A stretch of 64,000 bases of DNA from Leptasterias polaris (Eukaryota > Echinodermata > Asteroidea > Forcipulatida > Asteriidae), in contig JAZGTN010000191.1 of assembly GCA_037783415.1 (NCBI GenBank), forward strand, positions 1-64,000. Reading direction: 5' to 3'. The notes below the pieces were generated by a model. That model had not been told where the DNA came from, made no database searches, and saw only the letters and a program-made list of their open reading frames with translations. Position 1 is the first letter of the stretch; every line of letters begins with the position of its first letter. Both the position numbers and the translations under genes were made by a program. Positions 38,494 to 49,729 of the stretch are shown here, piece after piece.

Positions 38494-39786
38494 GTTTTTT
38501 TTTTTTTTTTTTTTTTTAATAAGCCATCTTTATTCACATCAATTTCACATTACAATGTATAAGATCCACAAATATAGCCATTATATAGAATTCTATGAGA
38601 AACAAAAAAATTAAAACAGATACGAGCATATACACAAATTAGCGTGACATAATCACGTGATACGAAACAGAATTTGACAAATGAAATCATTGCAGAAGTT
38701 GAAAACCAGTTCTACAACTCAAATAATTATATAAACGACTATAACCTGCACATCTGCTAATACAAAGGGGACAAAGCTAAGACCCACAAGCATGAAACTC
38801 TTTAAAACCCAAAATTTTACTCACCATTATCATTAAAGAAACACAGTGCTTTGTTTGCTGTGTAACACGCCTTAAAGGTTTCAAGACACATTCTGTTGTG
38901 TTCAAACAATAGAAAAGCCTTCAAGTTCCGTTTGTAACATTGAATAATGTCAACATCAGTAGGACATGTGTGACTGTCAAATATCAATTTACATCTGATA
39001 TTCCATATTTGCCGTAGCATTTTGACAACCACCACACTTTGCACTAATTTAAGTTGATACCCCAGAATTATGTTAAGGTCAGTCAGGTAAAAGTACTTAT
39101 TTCCCACATATTTTCTTAGAAGACATTCAACGAAAATCCAGGCATTAATTGTACACGAGCAGTAAATAAAAAGATGTTGATGGGACTCGTTTTCAGTTTT
39201 ACATAGAGGACATAAAGTGTCAGGAACATTTTGCATCTTGAGAAGAACATCTCTGGTAGGAAGAACTCTATGTTTCACTTTGTACCAAAACTGTTTATCT
39301 TCAGAATCTAACAAATAATTTTTAAAACCTCTCTCCCAAATCATGGTCCAATTAATATGAGACGCATAGTGAAACATTTCTTGCCATTTCTTTTGTGCTT
39401 TAGGGGCAATGAATTTATCTAGAACGAGATTAGCATATATACTTTTAGCAGTGGTTTTAGAAATGTGTACCTTTTCCCCCTTATTATTATTTTTAACAAT
39501 TACCATCCAATTGCAGATGTGGTTTGCAGGACCCTCTCTCGTGTCGCAAACCAATTCATGGTCGATTTGGTTGTTTATTCTGCCCAGAATTCTTCCTGCA
39601 TTAATGTTCAAAATTCCACATTTATCAGCGACTTCTTGGAAAGTGATTAACTTGTTTTTACGAACCACATCTTTAATTTTACTACTTACTAGGTTCTTTA
39701 AAAAACTATTTGCATTTCAAGCAAAGATATCTCAAATGAGGTTTTCAACCATGGCCTTATTAAATCATGTCTGTTATGTGCAAATC
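38494..39786 (-). pseudogene. 5'-truncated LINE, ORF2 C-terminal fragment with zf-RVT (copy 2)
   Basis: Duplicate of the LINE fragment in copy 1, with one visible protein difference (Lys45 becomes Glu in this copy; T/C at 34675 versus 39536). The zf-RVT cysteines and histidine are intact and the open frame ends at 38817. This copy keeps the better 3' end: GATGTGAATAAAGATGGC, TTATT, then poly-A on the minus strand. Near-identity to the other copy reflects segmental duplication, not a second transposition. Confidence 0.85.
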
Positions 39787-41354
39787 TGAAAACGGTTTTA
39801 CTTTCACTATGATCAATGTTGTGCACACCTTTTATAACGATGGTTGTAAAAACGAAACAACGACTCTCCCATCAACATTGTCCCCCCCCCCCCCCCCCAC
39901 TCCCCTCTCCACTTCGTATGATGTTGGGATGGGTATCAAACTCTTCTCACCCCCCCCCCCCCCCACACACACACTTTGCCCCCTTTATTCCCACCTCAAT
40001 ATTTCACCGATGGCCAAAATTTATTCAACCCTAAACCTTTGTACCCATTAAACCAATCGTTCTCGTTGCCCCCAGCTAAAAAATAACGCTGGTGTAAGTT
40101 TGTCATTGTCGAAATTCAATCTTTTTCGGCAGTACAAAATTAAATTTAAGATCAATGTGTGTCCCCTTATAGGCTCCCCCCCCCCCCTCCCCCACCCCCT
40201 TGGGGTTTGGAAGTCATTAAGAGACATAGTGAACAATTCTACTTTTCCTTGAATGATATGTATTAAAACAAAACACAGTATCAGTTCAGGCTGTAAGAAG
40301 TAACAATTTCTAGTCATTCTTGCGGGTACAGCCATGAATGATCTCTTGGAACAAATATTGGCTCTCTTGGCTCTGAATAGAGCTTTTGTCTGTTCTTGAC
40401 GACGTTTTGAACAGTGCAGACTTATACTCTGCTCATCTTTTTTTAGGCTGTGTTCCCGAAATCGTTAGCCAATGAAGGCTAAATCAATTTGTATTGGATG
40501 GTTTTTATGTCTTGACATACAAATCCTGAAAACACCGATCGGAACGTGCCTTTATTCAGTCTTACCAGAAACTTTTCTTTTTCAAAAAAAGTATCCAATA
40601 TTTCGAAAGGTTCAAATCTGATTATGTTTACTAAAAACTTGACAGATAAAGTGAAATGCACTCTTAAATGTAGAGTACATCAATTGCAGACATGAAACAA
40701 ATACTTTCTGGTGACTGACAGTACAAATTATTTCCATGTATCCAGGGGAACGATTTTACTAGGGGCAATTTTCATTTTAAAGGAAAATGCAATTTTGTAT
40801 CATTTTGATGTGATGGTCAGCCATGAGTTTTAAAAGGTATGTCTGGATGAAAACTGTAAAGTTGTCACAAGTTGCTTTTGTTTTTCTCGGCAGCCAAGGG
40901 CGAACAAATGTAAACAGGTCGGTGGAACGATATTTCATTATTATCTCCTAACCCATAAAATCCACGATTTTCTCGGGAAAATACAACAATTGCCAATAAT
41001 GTAATTTCCCTTGTTGTGTTGTAAAACAAGCCAGTGATGCTTTCCCTCATTCTCATCACGGCTTGGTTTTTAGAAAACGGTGAACATTATGATTATATTC
41101 AGGCTGTGCTATTCTTGCGTGGTCAGTTAAAAAACACAAGTGGAATAAATGAAATGGGATGCAAAGCTGATTTCCAAAACGGAAATTAAACAAATGGCCT
41201 ATCATGATGAAATATGGAAAGCCCAACATTTGACAACTTTAGCGAAGGGGAAAATTTGTCTTGAAGATGGTATAAGCCGAACGTTAATTATTGAGAAATA
41301 TTTGAGGATATGGTATATAACTAGAATTACAAAAACAGCATCAGCTGTTTCATT

Positions 41355-41403
<49 letters not shown>

Positions 41404-41414
41404 GCCGCAGCCGC

Positions 41415-41449
<35 letters not shown>

Positions 41450-41515
41450 CGGCAGCAGCAACAGCAACAACAACACAACAAGAACAACTACAACAACAAC
41501 AACAGCCGCAGCCGC

Positions 41516-41547
<32 letters not shown>

Positions 41548-43323
41548 CGGCAGCAGCAACAGCAACAACAACACAACAAGAACAACTACAACAACAACAA
41601 CAGCAGCAGCAACAACAGCAACATCAACACCAACAAGAACATCAATAACAGCAACAACACTAATATCAACAACGACATACAAATTTAATAAAAACATCAC
41701 CACCACTGTCACCACCACAGCGAAAAAATCACCGACTATCCGTACGACAACAATGAAACAATAAAATAAAAGAGCAGAACAAAATCAGCAGCAGTTCTAA
41801 TTGTATGTAAGCTTCTGTGACAAAAACAACCGCACGGAAACCAATGACTAGCAGAAGACAACAACAGACTGAAACGACAACAAAACTAACACCAACGAAC
41901 AACGCCCATCCCTTCATTATAATAACGCTGACATTGACGACAATTTGACGTTAGATTCCGGTCGGGTTAAGACGCACCATCACCATGGCAACGCATCACC
42001 TTCTCAAAATTGAGTTTGAGTACACGAAGGCCAAGCATTGTTCGCTATAATATGAAATAGTAATTATGAAACGACAATAATATGGACGCACCAGGAATGT
42101 TAAAGGCAAACTGTACATTTTATTTTAATGGTCTCTCTAAGAGGTGTTTTATTGTCCATTCGTCTCCTATCCTCTCTGCAAAATGCTTGAAATATCATTC
42201 TTGGGCCAACAAATCATACTAATGCAATTTTGAGGTTTTGGTGTTCAATCTTAAAATCTTTTGCTTTTAATTATTTTCTGTTGATTTGCTAGACAATGTT
42301 TTTGACATCGCTGTACTTCATTAGTGAGTGAAATAAAAGATTAATCTAAACAAATTTTGAGAAATATAACTTTGCCTCATTGGTCAGTGTACAAAAACTG
42401 TATTCCTTCCTGAGTACATGTAGTGCTTATTGCTGCATTACAATCATCATAGATTATTAACTGCCGTTACCAATAAAACATAACCTATCCCAACAAACTG
42501 TGTACTGTTGGAAAGAGAACATAATTCCCTTCATTGTGAAAACTGTTTTGCCATGTTTCCTATCTCACGCTATTTACTACTTTTGTAATGTTATTTATTA
42601 ATTTATTTTACATTCAACTTAATAGATTTTCAACCCTTTATCCCATCAGCAAAAGTGAACGCTATTATGAATAACTGCTTGTGATTATTACAGCAACTTA
42701 GCAACTTAGACATAAATGCAGCACATTATACCCCCTTTTTGCCGAACTTTTAGAAATAAATGCAATGTGTCATAAAATAGTTTGTAAGTGTTTTCGTATT
42801 TTTGGGGACTTTCGTTTTCTTGAACTTATAAACTTGCATTGAAAGTGTTCTAATACTTGCATTTATTTAATCGCTATTAATGTTTTTTACACTTATTAGT
42901 AACTTCATTGTGTGCTTCCTATTGTACATGTTAACTTTGCTTATAAAAAGAGTTACCTTGTAATTCCTGGCAAGCAATGTACTTTAATGGGAAATTTTAC
43001 ATGTGTCAACTTCCACATAATTGCAAGATTTATAACGTAACTGCTGAACAAGTTTTGAAAAATGCTCCCTTTCTTCTTATCAAAAGTTGATAAATATCAT
43101 GCACTGCAATCTCCAAGAAAGACAAGAAATTTTGTTTTCTTCTTTGGCTGTGTACAAATCACGCCTGCAGGAAGTCCAGGCTCTGTGGCTCTTTTATAAA
43201 TATGTGACGTCACAGGTCACATGATTCATAAGTAGGCATAAATACATTGATACCTCACCATGCAATGCCTCAAATCCCATTATAGGCATACATTCTTGAA
43301 TTGTATGATATGTTTTTCAACTG
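38536..43323. repeat. Tandem segmental duplication, copy 2 (about 4.8 kb)
   Basis: Near-identical to 33666-38493 in the same orientation. The junction between copies at 38491-38536 reads CTG, then about 24 T, then AATAAGCCATCTTTATT, which on the minus strand is a normal LINE 3' end with an AATAAA-type signal and poly-A. Copy 2 ends at 43323, where it passes directly into the GGGTACC minisatellite. Confidence 0.95.
41355..41625 (+). repeat. (CAA)n/(CAG)n microsatellite, short copy
   Basis: Same array as 36495-36795, contracted by about 31 bp at its first block. Composition and embedded CAGCCGCAGCCG words match. Confidence 0.95.
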
Positions 43324-43327
43324 TTTT

Positions 43328-43602
43328 ACCGGGGTACTCGGGGTGTTATTGGGTACCAGGGGTGTTATTGGGTACTGGGGGTGTTATTGGGTACCGTGGG
43401 TGTTATAAAATACCGGGGTTTTTTATTGGGTAGGCCTACCGGAGGTTTTGTTGAGTACCAGGGGTGTTATTGGGCACCAGGGTGTTATTGGGTACCTGGA
43501 TGTTATTGGGCACCGAGGTGTTATTGGGCCCCGGGGTGTTATTAGGTGTATCAGGGGTGTTATTGGGTACCGGGGTGTTATTTGGGTACCGGGGTGCTAT
43601 TT
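43328..43602 (+). repeat. GGGTACCGGGGTGTTATT minisatellite
   Basis: About 13 degenerate copies of an 18-22 bp unit starting directly after the end of the 4.8-kb duplication. One unit is interrupted by TAGGCCTACC. Confidence 0.9.
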
Positions 43603-44005
43603 TTTTTTCTAATCTGAGATAACAACATAATGGTCATTTTCCAATCCACCCTTAATTTGTTCATCCAGTCATTATTCATTGTTCCTGTATTTCATGTCCC
43701 CATTTTTGTTAATGTAAGTTGTTAATCTATATTATATTTTTTCACTTTAGCAGTTTTTATTGTCAAACTAATCTAATTATTTTTACTGTAAATCATGCGT
43801 TATTCAGCTTTTGGCTGCGATTCATGATTATAATATACCATTATGAATGAATGAGAAGGTTTGCATGGTGGTAAGACAATGTAAGACATTTTTACGGTGA
43901 CACCATGTTGTTGAATCTCTTACGTAATGATTTGAAACCTCAGTTGAAGACACTCGGCTTTGTTGTATCAGATTCATATCATTAAATTCAGAATACAAAT
44001 TTTTC
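43603..44005. other. Sequence upstream of the 44068 gene, probably intron
   Basis: AT-rich, with no coding frame or repeat recognised. Given the acceptor at 44019, this is most simply the end of a 5'UTR intron. Confidence 0.4.
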
Positions 44006-44019
44006 TGATGTATTTACAG
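44006..44019 (+). other. 3' splice acceptor before the 44068 gene
   Basis: TGATGTATTTACAG is a good acceptor, followed by 48 nt to the ATG. The paralogue at 61484 has an acceptor 45 nt upstream of its ATG. The shared position argues that both genes have a spliced 5'UTR. Confidence 0.55.
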
Positions 44020-44067
44020 ACATACCACTGCCCTGCTGCCTCGTGACGAGACTAGTTAATCGATACA

Positions 44068-44766
44068 ATGGCGTTGATCAACTATCTTGTTGTTATGGCT
44101 ACGGTGCTGCTCGCCGCCGTATTGGCTGACACCTCCTGTCAAGGTGAAGACTGGAAGTCCGAGACGTTGGAACAGCGAGCAAGCGAACCCAAGTGGGTCG
44201 CCTTCGTTCAGGTGGTTTCGGAACAGATGTCAATAAACGGATCAGCCACTGATTTCGAAGTCATGGTGAATGTCTCGTGCTGGTTGAAGAAGGGTGCTGA
44301 ATCAGAAGATGACGGTGATGGCGCCCCTCAGACAGGCGATGCCCCGGCCACCGGTGATGCCCCCAGTGATGACAACGATGAAGGCGGATACGACGGTAAC
44401 ATGACCGTCCCGGAAGCAGGTCAGAACATCACCATCTTCCTGGAACAGGTCCACTGCAAATCTCAAACCCTCGAAAAGGGCAAGAAGTACGTGCTGTTCA
44501 TGGAGAAGCACATGAAAATGTTCCAGATAGTCAACGTCAATGATGAGCCTGGTGCCCTGACCAACCTAAGTAATGACGACTTTGAGGCTTTGTACCGTGG
44601 GATCGACACCGGAATGACCGGGAAACCAGACGGGGAATGTGTCGACGGTGTCGAAATTGCTTGTTTTGTAGGCGATTATAACAAGAAAGTCTGTGATGGG
44701 GCCGCCTCTCTAGTGGCGACAATGGCGATAATTGTTGCGGCAATTTTGGCGATTGTTATATTTTAA
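44068..44766 (+). CDS. Secreted or GPI-anchored six-cysteine protein, paralogue of the 61484 gene
   Basis: 232 residues in one coding exon; family not recognised by name. Residues 1-20 form a clear signal peptide (hydrophobic core LVVMATVLLAAVLA). Mature cysteines are 24, 71, 130, 191, 199 and 209. Landmarks are W29, LEQRA at 34-38, WVAF at 43-46, CWLK at 71-74, KGKKY at 137-141, GIDTGMTG at 178-185 and CFVGD at 199-203, all shared with the 199-residue paralogue 17 kb downstream. Residues 77-110 are an acidic Asp/Gly/Pro-rich insert with GDAP repeats that the paralogue lacks. Small residues at 210-214 followed by a hydrophobic tail (215-232) suggest a GPI anchor. N-glycosylation sequons occur at N57, N68, N111, N120 and N166. 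The N-terminal half loosely resembles NTR/TIMP-type OB folds; that is a weak inference. The ATG is the first in frame after the acceptor at 44019. Confidence 0.88.
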   Translation: MALINYLVVMATVLLAAVLADTSCQGEDWKSETLEQRASEPKWVAFVQVVSEQMSINGSATDFEVMVNVSCWLKKGAESEDDGDGAPQTGDAPATGDAPSDDNDEGGYDGNMTVPEAGQNITIFLEQVHCKSQTLEKGKKYVLFMEKHMKMFQIVNVNDEPGALTNLSNDDFEALYRGIDTGMTGKPDGECVDGVEIACFVGDYNKKVCDGAASLVATMAIIVAAILAIVIF

Positions 44767-46902
44767 AATCCAAACCAATCTCCATAAACAACCCCTCCCC
44801 CCTCCCGTCCCGAAACCCATAACAGACGTTCAACGGCCTTCTATCACTGTTCGAATCTTAACTCAATATGGCGGATGAACAGTCGCAGTGTAATAGGATT
44901 GGCTTCACTTGGTCCGATCGTCAAACAATCATCCTGAAAAGAAGAACCCACGCACGATTAAGTGGAACTTACAAGAAAACCTCCTCAAATTAGCGGACCA
45001 CTGGATCGGGGTTCGTGTCTCTATCGCCTGTAATCTCGCCATCCCAAATTTAAAGTTTTGTTTTATTCACATGCCACAATTTTATTGATACCTCTTATAC
45101 ATTACGTGGCTAGTGCCCCCAACCCCACCCCGCCCCCTATTAAAACAAAACAAAACTATTAACACAAAATGAAATAGTACAAATGAAACCATTTTGACGT
45201 CGGCCAACAGCGCAAAAGTCCATTCGCAGTGCTACGAATGATACAATCAAAGTATGTGTTTGCTTTGGTCTTATTTGTCACGTGGGGTGCGTTACTGATG
45301 GCACCATTGACATTTATCTCATAACAGATGTGGTTACTGTGTTTACTGATCCTTGCTCTATGGTTTAAGTAAAACAATAAATAAATCCGGTGTTATCAAC
45401 TCACAACCTAGTAAAGTATTTAGAAAAGTTGAGTTTGGAAGAAGACATCTTATGAAATGGTATTGCTCTGATGAGACCTGGCGTGGCACAACTCGGATCT
45501 AAGAGAGGATTGTGTTATGTTGGCTCTGATAAGAGCAGAGCCCAATCCCAAAATGCCTATAGGCAGGCATTTTCTGCTTAAGGAGCAGCCATCAGCAGAA
45601 TGTTTATTTCCTAAACACTACTAACCGTAAGCAAAGATAAAGGCCCGCTAGATTGCTAGTGGTTTCTGTGAGGAGATGAGTGACGCTACAATGCAAATCC
45701 ATTGTGAATGCACACACTGCTATCAAATCTGCTCATTCGACTATGAAAAATACGTCTGCTTACGCATGTTTTTCTGCTATAAAGCAATTTGCTTACTGAT
45801 AAAAAAAAATTATGAAGTTTGGCCCACTTAACAACTTCAAATTGGGAAGTTCATTGATGTAGCCTCAGCAACGTGATAGAGGACTTCATTTCGATGTCAA
45901 ATTGGTATAAATTTCACAAAATGACGGTCTTTCGACTTGATTGGGAAAAACATGGACAGTTTGAAAAAGCTATACAAAATTATCTATAAATGGATGGTGA
46001 ACGAATACGGTCCCTCCGGACGTCGCCAAGAAAACAAATCACAAAACTAACATGTAGAATCAATGCAATTGGTATTTAACTTTTTTTATAAAAATAATAA
46101 TGACAACAATTATATAGTTTGTTTATGGTAAAAGAATACTCGCCTGACAAAATGGCATACTGAACTCTCCGGTTTCGAAGGCTAATGGTCTTTTTAGCCT
46201 TTGAGAAAAACTCTGCTATGGGTTTGAACCGTCAGGCCATTTTTGCATTCATTACCATAGGTCATTTTGGTTGGTAAGCAGTTTGCAACAGCTAGTTCTA
46301 TTGTCTCACATCTAATCTTCATGTAATCAAGTTCCCATAGTTTTAGGAAAGCACAATAATAATCACGGAGACAAACTCAAACAAACACAGGTTCTAGAAA
46401 AAGTCTAATTTAACATATTTTTCTTAAAATTATTTCTGAAAATTGATCGGGGAAAACCTAATTTATAAACACTCACTTGGATATAGAACTCAATTCATAA
46501 ACGGTGACTCTCTGTCTCTGTATGCTTTTAATTAATTCTTTCTAAATTTAATTAGTAGTGTTTAACTATTTAAGCCTAATATATTATTGTGATTCTTTAT
46601 CAATGTTTTTAAAGGGAGACAAGACTAATCTTATTTGTCCATAAATGGTGGCCTCTCAGGGCTTGATAGTGGATTCAAGTGGATATAGTCAGTGTCTCCT
46701 ATTGATGTAATTTTCAACCGGAAGACGGTATGGTTTTCGTGTTCTTGTTGTAATTCCCTGACTTCTCTCGATAATAAAGCGCTAACTAAAGGAATACAGA
46801 TGGGGTTCGTTTTGGGGATCTGCTTAGTGCGGAAATCTGCGCTTAATACGGTCACCCCAAAAAGTCGTCATTCACCGCTCACATATTAGCCTTTGGGACA
46901 AA
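44767..46902. other. Downstream flank of the 44068 gene, no further gene
   Basis: Probable 3'UTR followed by intergenic DNA. AATAAATAAA at about 45377-45386 is the first clear poly-A-signal-like string after the stop. A short hairpin (TCGAAGGCTA against TAGCCTTTGA, about 46174-46204) lies within a probable dispersed repeat. No coding frame is supported. Confidence 0.4.
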
Positions 46903-47068
46903 ATTCATAGACCTGCTTAATAAAAAAGGAGCCAAGCACAATAAAATGATGCATTCCAGAATAAGCTTACCATGCCAAATTTTACATGTATCATTTGTGG
47001 CTGGTATCTTGCTTCTTTTTGCGAAGCAGAAAATGTCTATTTGTTTAGGCCTAAGCAGCTCTTAGATA
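46903..47068. mobile_element. MITE, CATAGAGCTGCTTA family, copy 1
   Basis: Left terminus TTCATAGACCTGCTTA and right terminus TAAGCAGCTCTTAGA are inverted repeats. The interior contains CCATGCCAAATTTTACATGT and CATTTGTGGCTGGTAT, matching the interiors of the copies at 47069 and 62403. Length is about 165 bp with no coding capacity. Confidence 0.7.
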
Positions 47069-47231
47069 AACTTGCTTGAGCACAACATTAGCTAAGCACA
47101 ACAAAATTGTTCTAACCAGAATAAGGGTACCAGCCAAAATACCATGCCACATGTAGCCTACCATCTGTGACTGATGCCCTGCTAACTTTTGCTAACTTCT
47201 GCTGACAAGCAAATCTCATGAAACTGAGCCC
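47069..47231. mobile_element. MITE, CATAGAGCTGCTTA family, copy 2 (diverged)
   Basis: It directly abuts the previous copy. The interior CCAGCCAAAATACCATGCCA, then CATGTAGCCTACCATCTGTG and ACTG, parallels the copy at 62403. The termini are more degraded (ACTTGCTTGAGCAC on the left, GACAAGCAAATCTCATGAAA on the right). Confidence 0.55.
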
Positions 47232-48904
47232 GATTTCTGCACTCACCGTGTGTGAAGTCCGCGCGAGCACAATCAATTCCTCGCGTCCTGTATAAAATAC
47301 ACCTACAGATTTTCCTTCCACTTCCGAAGCGCAGATTTTTTGCTCAAGCATGCACAGTGATTGAATTTGCAAAGCTTATTTAAATCACTGATGCAAGTAG
47401 TCCTATACAAGGATACATATGTTCATATTATACATTTTTAAAATATTACCCTCATTAAAACTCCATATTACTCTAAATGACTATTTTAATCTTAAAAGAC
47501 AGGGACCGATCAAGGTGAAGGACATGATTTTTAGGCTTTCCCCTCTAGAGTGGATTTAATTCTTGAGATTTCTATTTTCAAAAAACACACTTAATTAAGT
47601 GGGTTGAGTTTCAGTCACAATCTTCAATTCTCACAGAAAGACTAAATTGTCTTCTTCATTGGCTTAAAACATTCCCTCATTGACGTATTACTCTCCGTTT
47701 TCATCACCATGATTACACAACACAAAGGGAAAAACCGTCAGCCAGGTGTGCGCACAAATCCTAATAAAGAAGAGCATGGGTTCTATAACGAGTAAAATAT
47801 TTATCTGCTGTCAATTCTATCTCTTTCATAACTGCCGTACGCTGTAAAAACCTGTAAGTTATTAATATGACCCGCCTAAAAACAAGTTATTATTGTTGTT
47901 TACTGTTTACGAGTGACCAAGACAAACCTCAGACATGAAATAGCAAAATACAAACAAACGATGAGTCAACTCATTACTCAATCCGATTTGGCCCCTAGTT
48001 GTCTTTTACTCTTGCTTAAACTGTTTTGGGGGGGTTTGGGGTTTTTTTTCTCATTTTTATGACACGCATTTATTTATCTACTTATTTAATTGTTCAAATG
48101 TTTTGATTACTTTTCCATTCATGTTCATGCATTTATTTATTTTTTTGTATGATTTGTCTTGGTCATGGGAATAACAATAATAATAATAATGGTAACAAGG
48201 ACTAATAATTAACAAGGAAACACAAAAAGAGATAACGAAAACATGAATGTATTTAAAAAAATATTTATAAATAGCAAATAGGCCCTATGTAAAAAATATA
48301 GGTTGTTTAAATGTCACATCATAGCCAGATATGTCGAAAAATCGTCCCCTTTCTGAATTATTACTTCCGTTGGCGCTCTATTGTTAGCATTGTCCTTCAA
48401 AATTCAATAACAACGTTTTTGTTTAGATGAATAAGTCCATGGGAACTTATATGGTTTATTTAAAATTGTGAGTGATAACAAATTGATACATGTAGTAGAC
48501 TTTTTTCTGTTTTCATTAGTCTGTAATTTAAAGGCGACTGTTTCCTGTATCCACCTTGAAATTAAATCGAACAGGATATTATGACAAACGAGCATGAACA
48601 AAAATCGACACCCTCACAATGGTTGAGATTGAACATGAAACGGCCGCCAAAACAGCTTTTAGCCTCATGTGTTATTTTAAAATACTATTTGTTCAATTAT
48701 CTATTTATGTATTTATTTATTTTAGAACTAATGTCATGCTTTATGTTTATCAAATTAACATTTACAGGTTGTATAGAGTTCCTTTCTTTTTGATGAATAA
48801 TTAATTACAGTAGTATTTATTTTTTATTTTCCGGTGTTATGAAAGAGACACCGTTCCCAACAAAGTTTGACAAAATATTGCCCTTCATTCTCCAATTATT
48901 TTGA
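47232..48904. other. Non-coding stretch
   Basis: No gene is recognised. A G/T-rich run lies at about 48025-48055 and (AAT)n at about 48171-48190. Open frames near 48580-48804 are AT-driven and show no domain. Confidence 0.45.
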
Positions 48905-49729
48905 CTTTATCTTTTACTAAACAAAGACAAAACTGAGTTTGTCATTGCTGCATCTCCCCATCACCAGAAAGGTTTACGCCACTTAACTCTGAACGTGAAT
49001 AACAAAACATTTAAGCCATCTCAAACTGTGCGGAATTTAGGCGTCATTTTCGACAGCTCCATGACAATGAGTGCACATGTCACAAGTACATGCAAATCCA
49101 TCAACTATCACATCAGAAACATCTCCAAAATACGTAAATATATTGACACAAACACATGCCACGCCGCTGCCAGAGCCCTTGTGTTGTCTAGACTGGATTA
49201 TTGTAACTCTCTCCTCAATGGTATTACTATTAAGCAAGCTGACATTAACCGACTACAAAGGCTCCAAATCAATGCTGCACGTATCACTTTCTCACAACCC
49301 AAATACACACACGCCTCTAATCTTCTCCAACAATTACACTGGTTACCAGTTAGACAACGCATCACATTCAAAACATCAGTGAACATGCACAAAGTACTCT
49401 ATGACGTACTTCCACAGTATCACAGAGTCTCTAAACCTCAACAAACCTGGCCGGAGTGGCCTCCGCTCCAGCCAAAATCTAACAATTTCTCGCACGTACA
49501 AAAGGGCAGGGGACCGATCCTTCTCAGTTGCTGGTCCCCGATGTTGGAACTCACTACCAAATCAAATTCGCAACATCAACTCACTCCAGACTTTCAAGTG
49601 TAAATTAAAAACGCATCTGTTCTCTTCTGGCCCATAAACTGACAATTTTGTGGCATTCTTTAGCAGCGCATTGTATCTCTGGAAAATGCGCTTTATAAGT
49701 CTTATTATTATTATTATTATTATTATTAA
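48905..49729 (+). pseudogene. CR1/L2-like LINE fragment with frameshift and 3' tail
   Basis: From about 48914 the frame reads NKDKTEFVI, then VRNLGVIFDSSMTMSAHV, YHIRNISKIRKYI, SRLDYCNSLLNGI, LQRLQINAARI and LHWLPVRQRI. These are signature blocks after the catalytic palm of CR1/L2-clade reverse transcriptases. The sequence leaves this frame near 49417-49424 and continues in a second frame (RAGDRSFSVAGPRCWNSLP, then LKTHLFSSGP) to a stop at 49637, so the copy is frameshifted. The catalytic FADD-type motif, endonuclease and ORF1 are absent (5' truncation). The 3'UTR ends GCGCTTTATAAGTCTT followed by (ATT)n, a typical L2/CR1-like tail. Confidence 0.9.
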
